This document shows positions 47,155 through 56,234 of a DNA stretch of 64,000 bases, piece by piece (the first letter of the stretch is position 1; each line of letters starts with the position of its first letter). Source of the DNA: an uncultured Pirellulaceae bacterium (GTDB taxonomy: Bacteria > Planctomycetota > Planctomycetia > Pirellulales > Pirellulaceae); NCBI GenBank assembly GCA_938083195.1, contig CALKCK010000030.1, forward strand, positions 1-64,000. Direction: 5' to 3'. The notes under the pieces are model-generated. The model did not search any database. It was given only the letters and a program-made list of their open reading frames with translations, and was not told the origin of the DNA. The position numbers and the translations under genes are program-made.

Positions 47155-47821
47155 GGTTGGCGGTTGCTGCAGGTGGCCGCCGGTACTGAATCAAACCGAA
47201 TTTCTTGCCATGATTCGTTGCCTCGGTTTGGGGTGTGATGACGGGGCGTCGTGAGGACTGCGTCGTGGAGGCATTGCGAATCAATGTATCGGTAGGCAGC
47301 GGAGCTTTCAAGCGAACATCGTCGATGGCGGGGGCTACCATTGGCAAGGTGTTGTCACCACAACTTTCGCAGGATTTTTGGTTGCATCCGCCGTTGGTCG
47401 CCGACGCAGCACATCCTCCAATATCGCCATTTTTTCGAGCTCTGTGGCAATCTGCACAAGTGCATCCCAGATCACAGCAAGAGCCGTCTCTCACACGTTG
47501 CTTGACTTCTGCGATATCTTGCTTGATCGAATTCCAGATTCCTTTTCGAGTAGGAAGTGCCTTCTCTGTAATTGGCTTCCAGCAGATGTAGGGCGAGTAG
47601 CGTTTTGCTTGCTCGCCGTCGCAATTGAAGAAAAGCCCGCTGTTACCCGTCTGGATGTTGTAGAGCTTGCCGCGAGTCCACGGGTCGCTTGGCTTGTAAA
47701 ATTCAGTAGGAGCGCAATTCTCGTTCTGGTAGATAACTTGCTGAGCGTAAGCATCCGTCGCGATGCAGAAATAACCGGAAAAGACGGTGGTCAAAATCAT
47801 GAAGGTGGATGAAAAACGCAC
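47150..47821 (-). CDS. Secreted Cys-rich protein, unknown
   Basis: This is 223 aa from a GTG start supported by AGGAGAG 5 nt upstream. A signal peptide ends near DAYAQQ. The mid-region holds a dense Cys cluster D-G-S-C-C-D-L-G-C-T-C-A-D-C-H, then G-G-C and C-E-S-C-G. C-A-D-C-H resembles a c-type heme site, but its crowding with other Cys pairs suggests metal or disulfide binding instead. A YICWKP segment and a basic, Pro-rich tail complete it. No family is recognised. It is divergent from mqnA across a 534-base spacer. Confidence 0.75.
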   Translation of the reverse strand: MRFSSTFMILTTVFSGYFCIATDAYAQQVIYQNENCAPTEFYKPSDPWTRGKLYNIQTGNSGLFFNCDGEQAKRYSPYICWKPITEKALPTRKGIWNSIKQDIAEVKQRVRDGSCCDLGCTCADCHRARKNGDIGGCAASATNGGCNQKSCESCGDNTLPMVAPAIDDVRLKAPLPTDTLIRNASTTQSSRRPVITPQTEATNHGKKFGLIQYRRPPAATANQ

Positions 47822-48355
47822 GTTGCTCTCCTAATAATTAACGGTCTTTGTTAGTTTCGACCAATACAACCAGAGAATGCCTTGTTTTTGTCAGTGTTAA
47901 AAAAGTCTCGCCAATGGGTAAGGTCGGCGATCTGGCTCTATTCGGTATAATGCGTATAAATTACCGAGCAAACAGGGAAATCAAATTGGATTGCGAGTTT
48001 CTGAGGCGAATTCGAGCCGTGTTATTTCGAAACGCGGGTGGATTTCAGTTCCGGTGACTTGAGTAGGAAGGCGAATGTGTGTCGCCCAATATGTCTTGTT
48101 TCCTGTTTTTTTAAGGGTCTTGGCGACTCCTGCGTGGGTTGCGCGAACCGTGCTAATGCGGTTAAAACTGTGTTGTAAGACGGAAATTTACTTTGTTTTG
48201 TGGCTTCTTGAGTCGGTCAGGCGTTGCTGTCTGCGGAACGACCATGGATAGTTTTACTAAGGACTGAGACACACTTGATTAAGCTGCCTTTAACCAACTC
48301 GCATCGCGGTTTAAACTACGAAATACATCCCGAGTTTCAGGCTTGAAAGTGACCC
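47822..48355. other. Divergent spacer before mqnA
   Basis: These 534 bases lie between two divergently oriented genes, so they should hold both promoters. A plus-strand frame at 47848-48057 is open but has no ribosome site or recognisable product. I saw no terminator, riboswitch or repeat worth naming. Confidence 0.3.
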
Positions 48356-49156
48356 ATGGGTCGACCCAAAATTGGCGCGGTTTCCTACTTAAACACCAAA
48401 CCCTTGGTAGCCGGGCTTGAGAACCAGCAGGATTTTGAGGTGATCTTCGATTTGCCGAGTCGTCTCGCGGATCGCCTTTCAGCTCAGCAATTCGATGTTG
48501 CGCTGATTCCAGTGGTCGAGGCTGTCAGTAATCCGGAGTACGTCATTGTTTCGGATGCCTGTATTGCCTGTCGTGGGCCTGTCTGGAGTGTGAAGCTCAT
48601 GAGTCGCGTACCCGCTGAGGAAATCAAGACATTAGCGCTGGATGAGGGATCGCGAACGAGTCGAGCATTGACGCGAGTATTTCTGGAAAAGAAATTCGAT
48701 GTGACTCCGACCTGCCACTCGCTCTCGATTCGTGACGACTGGCGAGAGACGTCTTCCGATGCAGCATTAATCATTGGCGATCGGGCGATGAAAGCCGCCG
48801 ACGAGAATTTTCCCTATGTTTGGGACCTTGGCGAAGCGTGGAATCAATGGGCGGGGCGTCCGTTTGTTTTCGCTGTATGGGCAGCGTGGGCGGACTGCGA
48901 TCTCGATCGATTGGATCGGGTTTTGTCAGAATCTCGTGATTTTGGATTGAAATCCATCGAGTCAATTTCCCGCGCTCATCATGCCGAGTATGCTTTGCAG
49001 GAACAGGAATGCGTTCAGTACCTGCAGGAATATTTACATTTTCATTTGGGAGTGGACGAGAAAGCGGGAATGGACCGTTTCTTTCGTCATGCTTCGGAAC
49101 TTCAACTGATCCCACAATCTTACCAACTACAATTTCATGATTGCCAAACTGCTTGA
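48356..49156 (+). CDS. mqnA: Chorismate dehydratase of the futalosine pathway
   Basis: This 266-aa protein of the periplasmic-binding-like fold removes water from chorismate to give 3-enolpyruvyl-benzoate, the first step of futalosine menaquinone synthesis. It begins K-I-G-A-V-S-Y-L-N-T-K-P-L, the typical start with the conserved Ser/Asn substrate site. SRTSRALTRVFL and IIGDRAM further match MqnA. It overlaps mqnC by 20 nt, which implies translational coupling. Confidence 0.93.
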   Translation: MGRPKIGAVSYLNTKPLVAGLENQQDFEVIFDLPSRLADRLSAQQFDVALIPVVEAVSNPEYVIVSDACIACRGPVWSVKLMSRVPAEEIKTLALDEGSRTSRALTRVFLEKKFDVTPTCHSLSIRDDWRETSSDAALIIGDRAMKAADENFPYVWDLGEAWNQWAGRPFVFAVWAAWADCDLDRLDRVLSESRDFGLKSIESISRAHHAEYALQEQECVQYLQEYLHFHLGVDEKAGMDRFFRHASELQLIPQSYQLQFHDCQTA

Positions 49157-50288
49157 AAAATCTGTTGCCGGAGAACGTCTGAGTCCCGAAGAGGGGCTTG
49201 AATTGACTAAGTGTAATGACCTGGCATTGTTAGGCTCGGCGGCCAACGCGGTCACTCGGCGCTTGCATCCTGAGTCATATCGCACCTACAACATTGACCG
49301 AAATATTAATTACACGAATGTCTGTACTGCCGTTTGCAACTTTTGTGCATTCTATCGGGGCCCCAAAGATCCTGAGGGTTATGTGCTGGAGCGTTCTGAA
49401 TTACTGGAGAAAATTCGAGAGACAGTTGCCCTTGGCGGAGATCAAATTTTGCTTCAAGGTGGTTTGCATCCCAAATACAAATTGGATTGGTATGAGGAGA
49501 TGCTATCCGATATCAAATCTCACTTTCCTCAATTAAACATTCATGGATTTAGTCCTCCGGAGATTTACCATTTCACAAAGGTGAATAACTGTTCGCTGAA
49601 GGAAGTTCTCACGCGACTCAAGGCGGCGGGACTCGGGAGTTTGCCCGGGGGCGGCGCCGAGATCCTGGTAGATCGAGTTCGAGACGCGATCACTCGTGGA
49701 AAAGTCAATTCAGATAACTGGCTCGATGTAATGCGTGTTTGGCATCAGTTGGGTGGCAAGAGTAGCGCTACCATGATGTTTGGGCATGTGGAAACGAAAC
49801 AGGAACGCATTGAGCATTTAGATCGATTGCGGCAACTCCAGGATGAGACCGGCGGTTTTAAAGCGTTTATTTGTTGGACTTTCCAACCGGACAATACCCA
49901 AATGTCGGACGTCAAACCATTGGGTGCGTTTGAGTATTTAAAAATGCAAGCCATCGCTCGTTTGTATCTCGATAATATTCCTAACATTCAATCCAGTTGG
50001 GTGACTCAAGGACTGAAGGTCGGACAGCTTGCGTTGGTCTACGGAGCCAATGACATGGGCAGTCTTATGATCGAAGAGAATGTGGTTGCGGAGGCGGGAA
50101 CAGTTCATTACCTGTCGCTTGAGCAGATGCGAGAAGCAATTTCGTCACTTGGGTTTACACCAAGGCAACGCAACGTCCACTACGAGTTGTTTGATGAGGA
50201 TTATGAATCAAGGGCGGTGGCAGCCAATGAATTGTGGATGCAGCAGAAACAGGATGCGGGTGACGGAGAAGTTTACCAACTCGCCTGA
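49137..50288 (+). CDS. mqnC: Cyclic dehypoxanthine futalosine synthase
   Basis: This 383-aa radical SAM enzyme cyclises dehypoxanthinyl futalosine in menaquinone synthesis. The cluster motif is C-T-A-V-C-N-F-C (CxxxCxxC), in the context NVCTAVCNFCAFYR, which is distinctive for MqnC/MqnE/CofG enzymes. LQGGLHPKYKLDWYE and the LPGGGAEILVDRVR segment follow. Its ATG lies 20 nt before the end of mqnA. It ends with an ordinary TGA stop. MqnB, MqnD and MqnE are not in this window. Confidence 0.95.
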   Translation: MIAKLLEKSVAGERLSPEEGLELTKCNDLALLGSAANAVTRRLHPESYRTYNIDRNINYTNVCTAVCNFCAFYRGPKDPEGYVLERSELLEKIRETVALGGDQILLQGGLHPKYKLDWYEEMLSDIKSHFPQLNIHGFSPPEIYHFTKVNNCSLKEVLTRLKAAGLGSLPGGGAEILVDRVRDAITRGKVNSDNWLDVMRVWHQLGGKSSATMMFGHVETKQERIEHLDRLRQLQDETGGFKAFICWTFQPDNTQMSDVKPLGAFEYLKMQAIARLYLDNIPNIQSSWVTQGLKVGQLALVYGANDMGSLMIEENVVAEAGTVHYLSLEQMREAISSLGFTPRQRNVHYELFDEDYESRAVAANELWMQQKQDAGDGEVYQLA

Positions 50289-50372
50289 TTTGTTCCCCTC
50301 GTTTGATGGCAATTTCGGCAGTCGCTGTCTAAGATGTTGGTTTCCTCAACTAAATTCAATTGGAGGTAACCG

Positions 50373-51125
50373 ATGTCGAATCTTAATCGTCGGACTTTTA
50401 GCCAAGGTATCATTGGTTCCACATTGACGTTTTCGCTGTTGGAATCTCTGTTCTGCAAGAGCGCTTTTTCAGATGAGATAAAACCGCTTGCTGCGGCATG
50501 GTTGGCGGAACTGAACACTATTGGAAACGATATAAAGAATCGGAAATTGACTCAGGTAGAATGGCAGGAACAAGTCGAAAAATTGATGGCAAAAGTCAAT
50601 TTGACCGACTTGATGAAATTCGTCGATTTTGAGAAATTGACAAAGAACCTGCCGCTCAGTGACCGCGGTGAACGAGCCGTGAGTAAGCGATTTCCAGAGG
50701 TCGAAGGATTGCCAACGAAATTGGTGTTTGGACACCAGATCTTTGCCTTAAAGAAAAATCGTTCAGTCGCGCCACATGGTCACTATAATATGGCGACCGC
50801 TTTCCTCGTACTCAAAGGTGACTGTCACGGTCGGCATTATGATCGCGTGGAGGACGGCGAAAACTTTATGATCATCAAGCCTACGCTTGACCAGAAATTC
50901 GGGGTTGGTGACTACTCTACTGTTTCCGACTACCGAGATAATATTCATTGGTTCAAGGCCAGCTCGCAGAGTGCTTACATATTCAACATTCACGTACTTA
51001 ACGTGGATGCGGACAAAACGAAGCGGGGACGGGTTTATGTCGATCCGTTTGGTGAGTCGTTGTCGCATGGATACATAAAGGCAAAAGTTCTCAGTAAAAA
51101 GCAAGCTTATGATCAATTTGGTTAA
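50373..51125 (+). CDS. Tat-exported cupin-like protein
   Basis: This 250-aa protein has an excellent ribosome site, GGAGGT, 6 nt before ATG. N-R-R-T-F-S-Q-G starts a twin-arginine signal ending near KSAFSD. A helical part (about 35-110) precedes a small beta-barrel region with P-H-G-H-Y-N-M-A-T-A-F-L-V-L-K-G-D, the H-x-H metal motif of cupins, followed by GRHYDR and a late F-N-I-H-V-L. It is probably a metal-dependent cupin enzyme or sensor in the periplasm. The substrate is unknown. Confidence 0.75.
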   Translation: MSNLNRRTFSQGIIGSTLTFSLLESLFCKSAFSDEIKPLAAAWLAELNTIGNDIKNRKLTQVEWQEQVEKLMAKVNLTDLMKFVDFEKLTKNLPLSDRGERAVSKRFPEVEGLPTKLVFGHQIFALKKNRSVAPHGHYNMATAFLVLKGDCHGRHYDRVEDGENFMIIKPTLDQKFGVGDYSTVSDYRDNIHWFKASSQSAYIFNIHVLNVDADKTKRGRVYVDPFGESLSHGYIKAKVLSKKQAYDQFG

Positions 51126-51129
51126 TTGA

Positions 51130-51160
51130 TTGGAAGGCTTGATTGGTTGGAAGGCTTGAT
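51130..51160. repeat. 14-bp direct repeat, 17-bp period
   Basis: TTGGAAGGCTTGAT occurs at 51130-51143 and 51147-51160, just after the cupin gene stop. It looks like a slippage duplication; there is no hairpin. Confidence 0.55.
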
Positions 51161-51344
51161 GAGTTGGTATGGCTTAACCTTGAAGTTGCTCCGTGCGTCT
51201 CCCGTTTGTGAAAAGAAGTGAGTTGGCTCGCGAATAAACCAATTTTGAGTGGCGGATTCGGACGGTTGGAATTACTGAAGCACTTGCTAGGTAGTTGAGT
51301 TTCTACGGCGGTATTTGTTTGCATTTTATTTGACGGAACACATC

Positions 51345-53072
51345 ATGGCTAAGGTTTTTGGTTTGGCGATTACTTTGTTAGTTTTGATTTCGGGTTCATT
51401 GTTCGCCCAGCGCCCGAACATTGTTTTGATTTTGTCGGACGATATGGGGTATTCCGATATTGGATGTTATGGAAGTGAAATTAAGACACCAGTCCTCGAC
51501 GGATTAGCAAAGAATGGATTGAAGTTTACTCAGTTTTATAACACGGGGCGATGTTGTCCCACGCGTGCATCGTTGCTGACTGGGTTGTATCCGCATCAAG
51601 CTGGAATTGGCCATATGGTTGCTGATCGAGGTGTTGCAGGTTATCGCGGTGAACTTAACGATTCGTGTGCCACCATCGCAGAGGTGTTGCAGCCGAAAGG
51701 ATATTCGACCTACTGCGTGGGGAAATGGCATGTCACGGGACGTACATTTCCCAAGACTGAAACAGGGAAATTCAACTGGCCACTGCAGCGTGGATTCGAT
51801 CGGTATTATGGAATCATCAATGGAGCATCAAGCTTGTGGGATCCTAATTCTCTAACACGTGATAACAAATCGATTACGATTCGCAATGACGGCGAGTATC
51901 AACCTCGAGAGCCTTATCATTTTACAGATGCGGTGAGCGACAACGCCGTGAAATTTATAGATGAGCATTCAGATGAAAAACCATTTTTTATGTATGTCGC
52001 GTACACCGCGGCCCACTGGCCAATGCACGCTCGGGATCGTGATATCCAAAAATATGAGGGTGTTTACGACGATGGCTATCAAGGGATTCGGCAAGCTCGG
52101 TATGAGAAAATGCAGGCGTTGGGCGTTATCTCCAAGAAGGCTGAATTGTCACCAGCAGTTGGGGATTGGACGAGCGTTGAAGATAAAGAATGGGAGTCGG
52201 CCTGCATGGAAGTTTATGCGGCAATGGTCGATCAAATGGATCAGGGGATTGGAAGGATCGTAGAAGCACTTCGCAAAGATGGGAAATTAGATAACACACT
52301 CATCATGTTTATGCAGGATAATGGTGGATGTGCTGAGGCAGCAGGTAGGAATACCAAAGGGCAACGGTCTTTGCGGGTCGCTGGGCCTACTTTGCCGGTC
52401 ATCCCCGATGACTTGCAGCACTATCAAGCTTCAGCACCGTCGCAAACGCGGGATGGATATCCTGTGCGACGTGGTCACGTCATGCCCGGTCCTGCAGACA
52501 CTTATATTGGTTACGGCGAAAATTGGGCCAATGTGTCCAATACTCCTTTTCGTGAATACAAACATTATGTCCATGAGGGTGGGATTTCTACTCCGTTGGT
52601 CGTGCATTGGCCAATGGGAATTGAAGCAAAAGATGAGCTGCGAACCGAGCCATCCCATTTGGTTGATTTGATGGCGACTTGTTTAGATGTGGCAAGTGTT
52701 GGGTATCCAGAAACACTTGGAAACAACCCCCTAACACCGTTAGAAGGATTGAGCTTGCGGCCGGTGTTTCAGGGGCAGCAACTTGATCGAAAGATGCTCT
52801 TTTTTGAGCACGAGGGTAATCGTGCCCTTCGGATTGGCGAATGGAAATTGGTGGCCAAAGGTCGTCACGGTCAAGATGAGGTAAAGTGGGAGTTGTTTAA
52901 TATTTCCAATGATCGAAGCGAAATGCATGATTTGTCTGCGGTCGAACCAGAGAGGTTCCAACGTATGCAAAAAATGTGGCGAGAGAAAGCGACCGCAGCA
53001 AAGGCACTTCCGTGGCCAAAATCGAAAACGAAGAAAGCAAAAGCAAATTCAAAAGCAAATTCAAAAAAGTGA
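51345..53072 (+). CDS. Secreted arylsulfatase-type sulfatase (Cys-type)
   Basis: This is about 575 aa from ATG 51345, with GACGGA about 7 nt upstream; the frame is open to TTG at 51315. A signal peptide ends near SLFAQ. The sulfatase begins RPNIVLILSDDMGYSDIGCYG with the calcium-binding Asp pair. The signature C70-C-P-T-R supplies the cysteine converted to formylglycine. YCVGKWHVTG and HEGGISTPLVVHWP complete the active site. It would remove sulfate from a glycan or sterol. The C-terminus is a Lys-rich tail made by a 12-bp tandem duplication (53040-53063). Stop is an ordinary TGA. Confidence 0.9.
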   Translation: MAKVFGLAITLLVLISGSLFAQRPNIVLILSDDMGYSDIGCYGSEIKTPVLDGLAKNGLKFTQFYNTGRCCPTRASLLTGLYPHQAGIGHMVADRGVAGYRGELNDSCATIAEVLQPKGYSTYCVGKWHVTGRTFPKTETGKFNWPLQRGFDRYYGIINGASSLWDPNSLTRDNKSITIRNDGEYQPREPYHFTDAVSDNAVKFIDEHSDEKPFFMYVAYTAAHWPMHARDRDIQKYEGVYDDGYQGIRQARYEKMQALGVISKKAELSPAVGDWTSVEDKEWESACMEVYAAMVDQMDQGIGRIVEALRKDGKLDNTLIMFMQDNGGCAEAAGRNTKGQRSLRVAGPTLPVIPDDLQHYQASAPSQTRDGYPVRRGHVMPGPADTYIGYGENWANVSNTPFREYKHYVHEGGISTPLVVHWPMGIEAKDELRTEPSHLVDLMATCLDVASVGYPETLGNNPLTPLEGLSLRPVFQGQQLDRKMLFFEHEGNRALRIGEWKLVAKGRHGQDEVKWELFNISNDRSEMHDLSAVEPERFQRMQKMWREKATAAKALPWPKSKTKKAKANSKANSKK

Positions 53073-53115
53073 ACCGACCGAAAGTGCTAAACGGGGGCCG
53101 GTGTTGAGTTTCTGT

Positions 53116-54498
53116 TCATTGCTTGGGGCTAAGTTTCGTTCCAGTTTTTTTGGGTTCGGTTTTCGTTAGCAGGGATTTCAACTGGAGGACAATCTCTGGG
53201 TGTTGAGCCGCTAAATTATTAGATTCGGAAGGATCGTTTTCAAGATCGTAAAGTTCTTCGACCGGTTCCCGGTTTCTATCTTTTGCGTATCCAGGCACAT
53301 CGTGTTTGGCCTTTAAGTATTTCCATTTACCCTTTCGAAATCCATTTCCCTGATAGTAGAAGGTGTCTCTCGCCCCTGTTTTATTTTTGCCAAGTAGTAA
53401 TTGAGTTTGGTCAACTCCGTCAATAATTCGGTCGGTAGGTATCGAGAACTTGGAAAGGTTTGCGAAAGTAGGCAGGAAATCAATGGTTGCCAGAATCGAA
53501 TTGGAAATTTGATTTGCGGGAATTTTTCCAGGCCATCGAATGATGCAAGGCGCCCGTGACCCTGCTTCGTAACAAGAGCCTTTTCCGTCACGCAATCCTT
53601 TCGATTCTCCCCAGAAAATTGAATCCTCGGGATGCCCTTTTTTATTGTTAGTGTAAGCGGGTTGGTTCCAGGGGCCATTGTCACTGGTGTAAATCACGAT
53701 GGTATTCTCATCCAACCCGAGTTCCTTGAGAGCATCGAGTAGGCGACCTGTGTGGAAATCAAATTCTTCGACGACGTCGCCGTAAAGCCCGCCCGCCGAT
53801 TGGTTTTTGAATTTCGGTGACGCATCGATGATGGTATGCATCATCGTGTGGGCTAAGTAAAGTAAAAAGGGTTTTTGAGGATCCCGTCGTTTCGATAGGA
53901 AGTCAATCGCCTTGTCTGTATATTGTTCGGTCAAGTTCCCCATGTCCCGAGTCTGTCCAGCCGGTTCGTTGTTTTCGTGAAACCTGACCAGTCCGCTGTC
54001 GTTAGCGCCAAGTGTTCCAAAAAAGTAATCGAAACCTTGTGCATTTGGCATTCGGTCAATAACTGGTTTTCGGTTTGATACGTCCCACTTACCAACGCAC
54101 GCGGTTTGATATCCTGCCTGATTAAGTAGCTCTGCGAATGTTATTTCACTTGCTGGCATTCCCCAGCCTTTGCTGCGGAACGGGTAGCGGCCAGTTAACA
54201 GTGCGGAACGAGACGGTCCGCAGACGTGTTGGGCGTAGAATTGAGTGAATCTTGTCCCCTCTTTGGCGAGCTGGTCCAAACGCGGGGTTAAATTGGTTGG
54301 CGAGCCATAGCAGCCGAGGTCGCTTACACCTTGATCGTCGGTGAAAATGATCAAGATATTTGGACGTGTCTCATTTCCTTGAATTCGATCGGGTGCAAAA
54401 AGAATAATCAAGCCAATGGCTGTGAGTTGGCAAAAGGTTCTCATGATCCGCGAACCGTACATGGTGTTTGTGCGAGGATTATTCATTGGAGGAATCAT
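53116..54498 (-). CDS. Secreted sulfatase (Cys-type)
   Basis: This is up to 460 aa. The ATG at 54498 overlaps the upstream sulfatase end by 20 nt; ATGs at 54486, 54462 and 54444 are also possible, and the last gives the neatest signal peptide. RPNILIIFTDDQGVSDLGCYG opens the sulfatase fold. The signature C-G-P-S-R (about residue 93) gives the formylglycine cysteine, followed by LLTGRYPF and CVGKWDVSN. The end contains the typical ELYDLENDPSESNNLA. It is the second gene of a minus-strand sulfatase pair and converges on the sulfatase at 51345. Confidence 0.9.
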   Translation of the reverse strand: MIPPMNNPRTNTMYGSRIMRTFCQLTAIGLIILFAPDRIQGNETRPNILIIFTDDQGVSDLGCYGSPTNLTPRLDQLAKEGTRFTQFYAQHVCGPSRSALLTGRYPFRSKGWGMPASEITFAELLNQAGYQTACVGKWDVSNRKPVIDRMPNAQGFDYFFGTLGANDSGLVRFHENNEPAGQTRDMGNLTEQYTDKAIDFLSKRRDPQKPFLLYLAHTMMHTIIDASPKFKNQSAGGLYGDVVEEFDFHTGRLLDALKELGLDENTIVIYTSDNGPWNQPAYTNNKKGHPEDSIFWGESKGLRDGKGSCYEAGSRAPCIIRWPGKIPANQISNSILATIDFLPTFANLSKFSIPTDRIIDGVDQTQLLLGKNKTGARDTFYYQGNGFRKGKWKYLKAKHDVPGYAKDRNREPVEELYDLENDPSESNNLAAQHPEIVLQLKSLLTKTEPKKTGTKLSPKQ

Positions 54499-56119
54499 CC
54501 CACAATTGATTTCTTAATTTTAGCAATTCAGGATATTGGTCGTCTCGATCGTCATATTCGATTTTTAAATCCAGTAATCGTTGTTTCATGCGACGGATTT
54601 CCGAAGCGTATTCAGTTTTTTCATAAACATTGTTCGTTTCGTTTGGGTCCTGTTGAAGATCGTAAAATTCCCAACCTGCGGTTGAGGGTGGAAAAACACC
54701 TGCTCCGAGTTTGGCGTCCAAAGGCAGTCCATGAAAAAAGACAAGTTTGTAACGGCTGTCCCTGACGCCATAGTGGCCTGGGATTTGGTGGTGAGCGAGG
54801 TGCATCCAGTAGCGATAATAGACCGCATCTCTCCATGAGTTCGGAGGTGTGCCTTCGAGGATTGGTTTCAAGCTCAAGCCTTGCATCTGCGAAATCTCCG
54901 GTGCTTCGGTGATCTGCGCGTAGTCTAGGATGGTTTGAGCGAAATCTAAATTGGAACAAAGATGTTGTTGGTCCGCTGTGCCTGGTTTAATTCGATTTGG
55001 TAAACTGGCGACGAATGGCATTTTAAAACACTCTTCGTAAATCCAGCGTTTATCAAAATAGTCATGTTCTCCTAAAAACATCCCTTGGTCCGAGGTGTAA
55101 ATCACAAGGGTGTTTTCCTTGAGGCCGTTGGTGTCCAAATAGTCAAGGACGCGACCAACATTTTCGTCCACTGCTTTGACGCAGGCGAGGTATTGATGGA
55201 GGTACTTTTGGTAAGCTGCTTGTCCTTTTTCTTTTTCATTCATGCCGGCCATTTCGACTGGGCCGCCGTACCAATTTGGTTTTTGGACATCGCCGACCAT
55301 GGACCGTCGATCTTTCAAGCGATTGGTGATTGAGGTTCCCTTGTCGATGGTGGCTGGCGAACGATGAGAAAAGTCTTCCCAAAGTGAGTCCGGTTCGGGG
55401 ATTGAGATGTCTTTTAGGTAGTCTTGGTGACGTTTGGCAGGTTCCCATTTTCCATGAGGCGCTTTGTGGTGAAGCATCAGGAAGAACGGTTTGGAAGTAT
55501 CTCTTTGGTCTAACCACTCCGTTGCATAATCAGTGACTAGGTCAGTGTAATAACCCTTGGTTCTGCCAAGTCCTCTGACTTTTGTTGTGTAGGGAATTTC
55601 GTCGGTTGAAGCTATGAAAAATGGGTCGTGGTATTTACCTTGACCCGGCCCGATTTTCCAGTAATCAAAGCCCCACGGAGCAGAACGAAGATGCCATTTA
55701 CCAATTAAGGCAGTTTGGTATCCAGAGCGTTGCAGGATACTGGCAACATTCGGAGTTCCCGAATCAGGACCGGGAAATGCATCGACAAGGGTCTTTACTC
55801 CATTTTTGTGGGAGTGCTGACCAGACAGAATAACAGCTCGGCTAGGCGTGCAAATTGAATTGGTGACGAAGCAGCGGTCCAAACGAATACCGCTCGCTGC
55901 AATTCGATCAATGTTCGGAGTCGGAGCAGTGCCCGCAAGCCGGCCGCCGTAAGTGCTGATCGCATTACAGGCATGGTCATCCGACATGATAAAGACGATG
56001 TTAGGTCTTGTGTCGCATTGGTGAATCGCTGTTTTTTCTTCTCCTTGGGTAGCTTTTTGAGCGATCCACAAGAAGCTAATTCCAATCAGGATCCCAGCGG
56101 CAGATCGGCGAATGACCAT
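54479..56119 (-). CDS. Secreted sulfatase (Cys-type)
   Basis: This 546-aa exported enzyme has a signal peptide ending near KATQGEE. RPNIVFIMSDDHACNAIS opens the fold. The signature C-T-P-S-R (about residue 92) carries the formylglycine cysteine; LSGQHSH and ALIGKWHL follow. It resembles heparan/iduronate or choline-type sulfatases by its DDHA start, but the substrate is uncertain. Its stop codon overlaps the start region of the next sulfatase on the same strand, so the two are probably one transcript. It is divergent from the PVC dehydrogenase gene. Confidence 0.9.
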   Translation of the reverse strand: MVIRRSAAGILIGISFLWIAQKATQGEEKTAIHQCDTRPNIVFIMSDDHACNAISTYGGRLAGTAPTPNIDRIAASGIRLDRCFVTNSICTPSRAVILSGQHSHKNGVKTLVDAFPGPDSGTPNVASILQRSGYQTALIGKWHLRSAPWGFDYWKIGPGQGKYHDPFFIASTDEIPYTTKVRGLGRTKGYYTDLVTDYATEWLDQRDTSKPFFLMLHHKAPHGKWEPAKRHQDYLKDISIPEPDSLWEDFSHRSPATIDKGTSITNRLKDRRSMVGDVQKPNWYGGPVEMAGMNEKEKGQAAYQKYLHQYLACVKAVDENVGRVLDYLDTNGLKENTLVIYTSDQGMFLGEHDYFDKRWIYEECFKMPFVASLPNRIKPGTADQQHLCSNLDFAQTILDYAQITEAPEISQMQGLSLKPILEGTPPNSWRDAVYYRYWMHLAHHQIPGHYGVRDSRYKLVFFHGLPLDAKLGAGVFPPSTAGWEFYDLQQDPNETNNVYEKTEYASEIRRMKQRLLDLKIEYDDRDDQYPELLKLRNQLWDDSSNE

Positions 56120-56234
56120 TTTGTTTTCTCCTTCATCGTAATTTTTTTTGCCAGTGGGAATGTATCCGATATATTGTCTTTAGCGGCTAACAACTGTATC
56201 GGTTGGTCCACGACTACATTCTAACGGGAATACT

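Noticed and set aside
47480-47500. c-type cytochrome call for the Cys-rich protein with C-A-D-C-H
   Set aside because: The motif is crowded by other cysteines and there is no cytochrome-like fold or distal Met segment around it; kept as unknown.
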